A stretch of 10,736 nt of DNA from assembly GCA_903868035.1 (NCBI GenBank), contig CAIPTQ010000076.1, forward strand, positions 1 to 10,736, written 5' to 3'. The stretch is from an uncultured Phycisphaerales bacterium (lineage in GTDB: Bacteria > Planctomycetota > Phycisphaerae > WQYP01). Numbering within the stretch: position 1 is the first letter of the stretch; every line of letters begins with the position of its first letter. The position numbers and the translations under genes are program-made. The notes beneath the pieces are model-generated. The model was not told where the DNA came from and searched no databases. It saw only the letters and a program-made list of their open reading frames with translations. Positions 6,631-10,736 of the stretch are shown here, in pieces.

Positions 6631-7169
6631 GCGATAAACCCACCATTGCCAGCGATTGGCTGGCCGGATGCGCCGGATGTCACATGTCCCTGCTGGACAT
6701 CGATGAGCGGCTTTTGGCCGTCCTCCAGCAGGCGACGCTGACCTCCACCCCCATCACCGATTTGAAACAACCCGCCAAATCCGGCGTGACCGTCGGCATT
6801 CTCGAAGGCGCGGTGGCCAACTCCGCCAATGAGGAAGTCGCCCTCCGCATGCGCGAGCGCAGCAAAATCCTCATCGCCATGGGCGACTGCGCCTGCTTTG
6901 GCGGCGTGCCCGCCCTCCGCAATGGCGTCTGTACCAAGGCCGCCCTGAAACGCGCCTACGTCGAAACCGAAAGCACCGCGGAGGGCAAGGTGCCCGACGA
7001 TCCGGAACTCGCCGTCATGCAGCCGGTGCGCTCCGTGGGCCAGGTTGTCGATGTCGATATTTACCTGCCCGGATGCCCGCCGCCCCCGGATGCGATTTTT
7101 CATGTGCTCAGCGAGTTGCTCGCCGGCCGCATGCCCAAGTTGGAAGGCCTGAATTTGGACTGGCATTGA
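6627..7169 (+). CDS. hoxY: HoxY, [NiFe]-hydrogenase small subunit (group 3d)
   Basis: The protein has 180 aa, typical of HoxY, which is shorter than membrane-hydrogenase small subunits and lacks a Tat signal. It carries the proximal [4Fe-4S] cluster that takes electrons from the Ni-Fe site of HoxH. The ligands are visible: Cys15 and Cys18 in WLAGCAGCHMSLLD, Cys88 in AMGDCACFGG, and Cys150 in LPGCPPPPD. Glu60 (ILEG) is the conserved acidic residue of the family. No other cluster motifs are present, in keeping with a one-cluster small subunit. The start is GTG 6627, overlapping the hoxU stop; AGGAG (6615-6619) lies 7 nt upstream within the hoxU end, and coupling is likely. WLAGCAGCHMSLLDIDE is close to the standard HoxY opening, so the assignment is firm. 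Confidence 0.95.
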   Translation: MSDKPTIASDWLAGCAGCHMSLLDIDERLLAVLQQATLTSTPITDLKQPAKSGVTVGILEGAVANSANEEVALRMRERSKILIAMGDCACFGGVPALRNGVCTKAALKRAYVETESTAEGKVPDDPELAVMQPVRSVGQVVDVDIYLPGCPPPPDAIFHVLSELLAGRMPKLEGLNLDWH

Positions 7170-7233
7170 CCCACGCGAAACAGAGCCGCGACCGTCAGGG
7201 AGCGATTGGTACGCAAAACATACGGAGTCCCAC

Positions 7234-8658
7234 ATGTCCCGCACGATTACGATAGATCCCGTCACCCGCATCGAAGGCCACGCCAAGGTGACGATCCGTC
7301 TGGACGACTCCGGCACGGTCGAGGCCGCGCGCTTCCACGTCAATGAGTTCCGCGGCTTCGAGAAATTCTGCGAGGGCCGCGTCTTCCACGAAATGCCCCA
7401 GATCACCCAGCGCATCTGCGGCATCTGCCCCGTCAGCCACCACCTCGTCTCCATTAAGGCCTGCGACCAGATCATCGGCGTCGATCCCCCCAAGCCCGCC
7501 AAAATGCTCCGCGAACTCGCCCATATGGGCCAGATTATCCAGTCCCACGGCATGCATTTCTTCATGCTCGGCGGCCCCGACCTCATCCTCGGCTTCGACT
7601 CCGACCCCGCTCTGCGCAACGTCGCCGGCGTCGCCGCCGCCAACCCCGCCCTCGCCGGCAAGGCCATCGCCCTGCGCAAGTTCGGCCAGGAAGTCATCGC
7701 CCGCGTCGGCGACCGCCGCATCCATCCCAACCTGGCCGTCCCCGGCGGCGTATGCAAGGCCCTGGCTTCCGCCGATCGCGACGCCCTGCTGAAACTCGTG
7801 CCCGAGATGATCGCCACCTTCCAGACCGGCCTGGCCGTGATGCGCCAGTGGGCGCAAGTCCACGCTCAGGAGATGTCCACCTTCGCCGTGTTCGACACGG
7901 GCTACCTGGGCATGGTGCGTGCGGACGACAACTGCATCAACCTGTACGACGGCCGCATGCGGATGCTGGATGCCGAGGGCCGCGAACTGCTGCGGTTCGA
8001 CGGCCGGAAATACCTTAACTACATCGCCGAGCATGTCGAGGCCTGGTCCTACCTGAAATTCCCCTTCTTCCGCGAAGCCGGCTTCCCCGAGGGGAGCTAC
8101 CGCGTCGGCCCGCTCGCCCGGCTCAACGTTGCCGAGCACATGGGCACGCCCCTGGCCCAGGCCGCGTTTGAGGAATTCCGCGCCCTCCGCGGCGGCAAGC
8201 CGGTCAATGGCTCGCTCTATTATCACTGGGCGCGGCTTGTCGAAGGCCTCTATGCCGTCGAACGCGCCGCCCAACTCCTCGAAGACCCCGACATCCTCTC
8301 CAAGGAAATCCGCACCACCGGCAAGGTCCGCAATCGTCAGGGCGTCGGCGTGCTTGAGGCCCCCCGCGGCACCCTCTGGCATCACTACTGGGTCGATGAA
8401 AAGGGCGTCATCGAAAAACTCAACCTCATCGTCGCCACCGGCAACAACAACTACGCCATGAGCCGGGGCGTGGAAGAGGTGGCCAAGCAGTATGTACACG
8501 GGCCGGAAGTCAGCGAAGGGGCGCTCAACCGCATCGAAGCAGCGATCCGGGCGTACGATCCGTGCCTGTCGTGCTCGACGCACGCAGTGGGACAGATGCC
8601 GCTGGCGGTGGAAGTGCAGGATGCGGCGGGGCGGGTGGTGGGGACGAAGACGCGGTAG
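7234..8658 (+). CDS. hoxH: HoxH, [NiFe]-hydrogenase large subunit (group 3d, bidirectional NAD-linked)
   Basis: The protein has 474 aa, full length. It holds the Ni-Fe(CN)2CO active site that interconverts H2 with protons and electrons in the cytoplasm. The N-terminus ITIDPVTRIEGHAKVTI and EFRGFEKFCEGR are hallmark HoxH stretches. The L1 motif RICGICPVSHH gives Cys62 and Cys65; the C-terminal L2 motif DPCLSCSTH gives Cys444 and Cys447. The 24 residues after His450 (starting AVGQMPLAVEV) are the tail removed on maturation. Throughout, the protein follows HoxH of the bidirectional enzymes rather than group 1, 2 or 4 families. ATG 7234 follows CGGAG (7223-7227) by 6 nt. The 64-bp gap after hoxY is the largest within the operon, and I see no promoter in it. 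The gene ends the operon at a G-rich tract and an inverted repeat. Confidence 0.97.
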   Translation: MSRTITIDPVTRIEGHAKVTIRLDDSGTVEAARFHVNEFRGFEKFCEGRVFHEMPQITQRICGICPVSHHLVSIKACDQIIGVDPPKPAKMLRELAHMGQIIQSHGMHFFMLGGPDLILGFDSDPALRNVAGVAAANPALAGKAIALRKFGQEVIARVGDRRIHPNLAVPGGVCKALASADRDALLKLVPEMIATFQTGLAVMRQWAQVHAQEMSTFAVFDTGYLGMVRADDNCINLYDGRMRMLDAEGRELLRFDGRKYLNYIAEHVEAWSYLKFPFFREAGFPEGSYRVGPLARLNVAEHMGTPLAQAAFEEFRALRGGKPVNGSLYYHWARLVEGLYAVERAAQLLEDPDILSKEIRTTGKVRNRQGVGVLEAPRGTLWHHYWVDEKGVIEKLNLIVATGNNNYAMSRGVEEVAKQYVHGPEVSEGALNRIEAAIRAYDPCLSCSTHAVGQMPLAVEVQDAAGRVVGTKTR

Positions 8659-8674
8659 GGGGGGGAGGGGGGGG
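8658..8674 (+). repeat. G-rich tract with G-quadruplex-forming pattern
   Basis: Immediately at the hoxH stop come 8 G, one A, and 8 G on the + strand. Two more G runs (GGGGG and GGGG) lie about 25-35 bp further on, in the loop of the next hairpin. The tract satisfies the usual G3+N1-7 pattern. It would be present in the transcript of hoxH. Whether it folds or acts in transcription ending is not shown by the sequence. Confidence 0.45.
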
Positions 8675-8719
8675 AGACCGCCAAGTATGGCCTGCGGCTG
8701 GGGGTGGGGTTGGCGGTCT
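8675..8719. terminator. Inverted repeat between convergent genes, possible terminator
   Basis: AGACCGCCAA (8675-8684) and TTGGCGGTCT (8710-8719) form a perfect 10-bp stem around a 25-base, G-rich loop. It stands 16 bp after the hoxH stop and between convergent transcription units, where a terminator is expected. There is no U-tract on either side, so it is not a standard rho-independent terminator. It could instead be a dispersed intergenic repeat. The remaining bases to 8814 show nothing else I recognise. Confidence 0.4.
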
Positions 8720-8814
8720 GCCCTAACAAGATACCCTATTTTGACATTTCTGCGCGATTGTGATGGAAAAACGGAAAGATGGGAGGGATGTCCATTTCGA
8801 AGGATTGCGTGCGG

Positions 8815-9336
8815 TCATTCGCCGACGGGGTACAACGCGATGTGTTTCAAGTTCAGCACGTAGGTTTTGGGCTTGTCGGTGGCTTTGAGGGTGAGGGTCG
8901 CATCGGAGGCTGCGGCGATCCTGATCGTGCCTATTTCGAGGGATTGGTAGTCGTCCCAATTTTTGGTGGCGTCGAGCTTTTTGGAGAAGGTTTGGCCGGC
9001 CAGGGAGACGGCGATGGTGCTGCCGGGGAATTGGGGGTCGAGGGAATAATATACTTGAACGAGGTAAGCACCCGGCCGGAGGTTTTTGACATCCCATTGG
9101 AGGAAGGTATCGGTGTTGGTCCAATAGCCGAGGTAATCCTCCGTCGCGCTGGGATCGGATACCTTCTGCATTTGGGCGAAGCGGGCGTTGGCACCGACGA
9201 TTTTGACGGTGCGGGTGTCGAGGGTGATAGGCGTGCGGGTGGCGCCGAGGGGTTGGAGGGCGCAGCCGGCGAGAAACGCCGCGGCCAAAACCGAACCGAT
9301 GAGATACCAGGCGGATCGGGAGAAAGGAAGAATCAT
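8815..9336 (-). CDS. Small secreted lipoprotein with a carbohydrate-binding-like beta-sandwich domain
   Basis: The protein has 173 aa. Residues 1-25 are a lipoprotein signal: Arg7, a hydrophobic stretch, and lipobox LAGC with Cys25 as the lipid-modified residue, so it should be membrane-anchored outside the cytoplasm. The remainder is one domain of about 130 residues: GYWTNTDTFLQWDV, RPGAYLVQVYYS, IAVSLAGQTFSKKL, NWDDYQSLEIGTIRI, ATLTLKATDKP and LNLKHIALYPV. This succession of strands resembles the CBM-like domain attached to sulfatases, fucosidases and similar proteins in Verrucomicrobia and Planctomycetes; here it stands alone. Family placement is from memory of the pattern and is uncertain, and a ligand cannot be named. 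The start is ATG 9336, with GGAGG 6 nt upstream; the longer frame to 9429 lacks that support and would bury the signal peptide. It has no evident link to the hydrogenase. Confidence 0.75.
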   Translation of the reverse strand: MILPFSRSAWYLIGSVLAAAFLAGCALQPLGATRTPITLDTRTVKIVGANARFAQMQKVSDPSATEDYLGYWTNTDTFLQWDVKNLRPGAYLVQVYYSLDPQFPGSTIAVSLAGQTFSKKLDATKNWDDYQSLEIGTIRIAAASDATLTLKATDKPKTYVLNLKHIALYPVGE

Positions 9337-9440
9337 GGGGAGCCTCCGGGAGTGAGGAGAACAAGAAACCACACCCCGCGCGCAACCACACAGGCGGCGC
9401 CGGGCACTTCCTCCAGATAAGGGCAGCATAGCGGTGGGCG

Positions 9441-9517
9441 CGTTTGTAGTACAGTGTCGTGTGAAGACCGTGTCGTGTGAAGACAGGCTAAAGCCTGTAC
9501 TACGAACGTACTACGAA
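9441..9517. repeat. Nested palindromic REP-like repeat element
   Basis: Outer arms CGTTTGTAGTACAG (9441-9454) and CTGTACTACGAACG (9495-9508) are inverted with 13 of 14 matches. Inside lie two copies of GTGTCGTGTGAAGAC (9454-9468 and 9470-9484), one base apart. Next is a perfect hairpin, ACAGGCT-AA-AGCCTGT (9483-9498). GTACTACGAA is repeated at 9497-9506 and 9508-9517. The right end runs into pabB and contains its stop codon (9511-9513). The design resembles REP or MITE-like intergenic repeats. On the pabB transcript the hairpin might also act at the 3' end. No transposase gene is nearby. Confidence 0.6.
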
Positions 9518-10736
9518 TGAATTGCGAGCGCGCGGAAGAGGGCGGCGGCTTTGTGCAGGGTTTCCTCGTATTCCTGCGCCGGTTCGGAGTCGGCGACGAT
9601 GCCGCCGCCGGCATACACGTAGGCGTGGCCTTGCTGGAAGAGGATGGTGCGGATGGCGATGTTGAGGGCCACGTTCGCGCCGCCGTCGCCGATGACGCCG
9701 ATGTTGCCGCAGTACAGGCCGCGGCGGAAGCCTTCGAGTTCCTCGATGATCTGCATGGCCCGGATTTTGGGCGCACCCGTGATGGAGCCTCCCGGGCAGA
9801 CGGCGGCGAGCACGTCCGCGAGGCCGGCGTTGCGCCGGAGGCGGGCTTCGATGGTCGCCACGGTATGCCAGACTGTCGGGTGCTGTTCCATCGCCCGCGC
9901 TTCGGTCACGTACACCGACCCGTACTCCGCCACCCGGCCCAGGTCGTTGCGCAGCAGATCGACGATCATGGTCAGCTCCGCGCGGTCCTTGGCGGAGTTG
10001 ACCAACTCGTCGCGCAGGGCCGCGTCGCGCGCGGCATCGGTCAGAGCGCGCGGCCGCGTCCCCTTGATCGGCCGCGTGACCACACATCGGCCACCGCGTG
10101 CATCCGGCTGCACGGACAGGAACAACTCCGGCGACGCCGACACCGCATGCCGCACATGCCTGCCGTCATCGAAGCGCAGGCACGCCGCATACGGCGCCGG
10201 CGAGATGCCGCAGAGCCGGCCAAACACCTCCTCCGGCAGCGCCCCCGCCCCCCCCATCCGCACGCGCCACCGCTGTGCCAGGTTCGCCTGATAGATGTCC
10301 CCCGCGGCGATGTACTCCTTCACCCGCGCCACCTTGGCCGCATACTCCGCCCGCGACAGATGCGCCTCAAGCACCGCCGCCTCATCCTCCCGCTGATCCG
10401 GACGGCCGCACGCCGCCACCGCCGACCAGTCCAAAGCGTGAGCATCGTCCCCCACGATATATGCCGTGGCCGTTTCTCGGGCATGATTGAAAACCAAATA
10501 ATGCCGGAACAACGTGAAACACAACGTCGGCCAGCCCAGATCATCCGCCGCCGTACCCGGAATATTCTCCAGAAACCGTCCCACATCGTAAGACAAAAAT
10601 CCCAGCCACCCCACCAGCGGATGCGGTTGCGCAAACCGCACCGCCTCGACAATCGTCTCCAGCGCTTGCAGCGGGCGTCCCGCAGGAAGCGGTGGGGGGG
10701 GGACCACCATGCCCGAACCCTCCGCCACGTACACCA
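9511..10736 (-). CDS. pabB: Aminodeoxychorismate synthase component I (PabB), N-terminus outside window
   Basis: About 408 residues are visible and the frame runs off the window edge; PabB usually has about 450-470 aa, so the N-terminal chorismate-domain start is missing. PabB converts chorismate to 4-amino-4-deoxychorismate for folate synthesis, using ammonia from PabA. Visible motifs, numbered from the edge: GWLGFLSYDVGRFLE (42-56), AAGDIYQANLAQRW (143-156), SASPELFL (199-206), PIKGTRPR (222-229), ELVNSAKDRAELTMIVDLLR (243-262) and CPGGSITGAPKIRAMQIIEE (313-332). The lysine in PIKGT (Lys224) is the residue that attacks chorismate in E. coli PabB; anthranilate synthase TrpE has Ala there, which favours PabB. 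The end shows no fused lyase (PabC) domain. A run of nine C on the coding strand encodes part of VVPPPPLP near the window edge. The gene is convergent to and functionally separate from the hox operon. Confidence 0.93.
   Translation of the reverse strand, partial: VYVAEGSGMVVPPPPLPAGRPLQALETIVEAVRFAQPHPLVGWLGFLSYDVGRFLENIPGTAADDLGWPTLCFTLFRHYLVFNHARETATAYIVGDDAHALDWSAVAACGRPDQREDEAAVLEAHLSRAEYAAKVARVKEYIAAGDIYQANLAQRWRVRMGGAGALPEEVFGRLCGISPAPYAACLRFDDGRHVRHAVSASPELFLSVQPDARGGRCVVTRPIKGTRPRALTDAARDAALRDELVNSAKDRAELTMIVDLLRNDLGRVAEYGSVYVTEARAMEQHPTVWHTVATIEARLRRNAGLADVLAAVCPGGSITGAPKIRAMQIIEELEGFRRGLYCGNIGVIGDGGANVALNIAIRTILFQQGHAYVYAGGGIVADSEPAQEYEETLHKAAALFRALAIHS

Noticed and set aside
7195..8583. 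A 462-codon minus-strand open frame opposite hoxH
   Set aside because: It is an antisense shadow of a certain gene, with no motif and no ribosome-binding site I could credit.
8741..8769. Perfect TTGACA at 8741-8746 as a promoter
   Set aside because: No acceptable -10 box lies 16-18 bp downstream, and no + strand gene follows before the convergent lipoprotein gene.
8723..9391. A 222-codon minus-strand open frame overlapping the lipoprotein gene in another frame
   Set aside because: Its translation is Arg/Pro-rich and motif-free. The lipoprotein frame has a signal peptide, lipobox and ribosome-binding site.
9425..9453. Possible promoter for the lipoprotein on the minus strand (TGTACT, 17 bp, TATGCT)
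   Set aside because: The -35 box is a poor match and falls within the repeat element; not strong enough to annotate.
1..10736. CRISPR array, tRNA, rRNA or transposase genes
   Set aside because: I saw no regular spaced repeats, no RNA gene signatures and no transposase-like protein on either strand.

Overview
The window is a GC-rich, densely coded bacterial locus dominated by [NiFe]-hydrogenase genes. The predicted lipoprotein near the right end has a carbohydrate-binding-like fold of a kind I associate with Verrucomicrobia and Planctomycetes (PVC group). That, plus the hydrogenase gene set, suggests an anaerobic or facultative fermenter of that kind. The taxonomic guess is weak and rests on family impressions, not on a marker gene.

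Layout. Positions 1-209 hold the 3' end of one [NiFe]-hydrogenase large subunit (group 3-like). It is translationally coupled through an ATGA overlap to a hydrogenase maturation protease (206-697). An AT-rich control region follows (698-930). It carries a plausible sigma70 promoter and two 18-bp dyads resembling operators of the NADH-sensing repressor Rex. Next comes a tight five-gene operon on the + strand (931-8658): hoxE (NuoE-like), a very large hoxF-like gene, an enlarged hoxU/NuoG-like gene, hoxY and hoxH. The last two are clear group 3d (bidirectional, NAD-linked) small and large subunits. After hoxH come a G-rich tract and a 10-bp inverted repeat. Two minus-strand genes follow: a small lipoprotein (8815-9336) and an aminodeoxychorismate synthase component I gene, pabB (9511 to the window edge). 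A nested palindromic, REP-like repeat lies between those two genes.

How the genes work together. HoxY and HoxH form the H2-activating module. HoxE, HoxF and HoxU form a diaphorase related to the NuoEFG arm of complex I, passing electrons between NAD(H) and H2/H+. The unusual part is the HoxF-like protein (1088 aa). An HndB-like thioredoxin-fold [2Fe-2S] domain, a full NuoF/HndC domain and a full GltD/NfnB-like FAD/NAD(P)H oxidoreductase are fused in one chain. The HoxU-like protein (629 aa) keeps the complex-I N7-type cluster motif and a shortened molybdopterin-oxidoreductase-like domain that ordinary HoxU lacks. The inferred complex is NuoEFG-like plus HoxYH plus a second flavin/nucleotide site. 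It could link H2, NAD(H) and NADP(H) or ferredoxin, possibly by flavin-based bifurcation. That activity is inference. The paired Rex-like sites fit control of such a complex by cellular NADH/NAD+ ratio.
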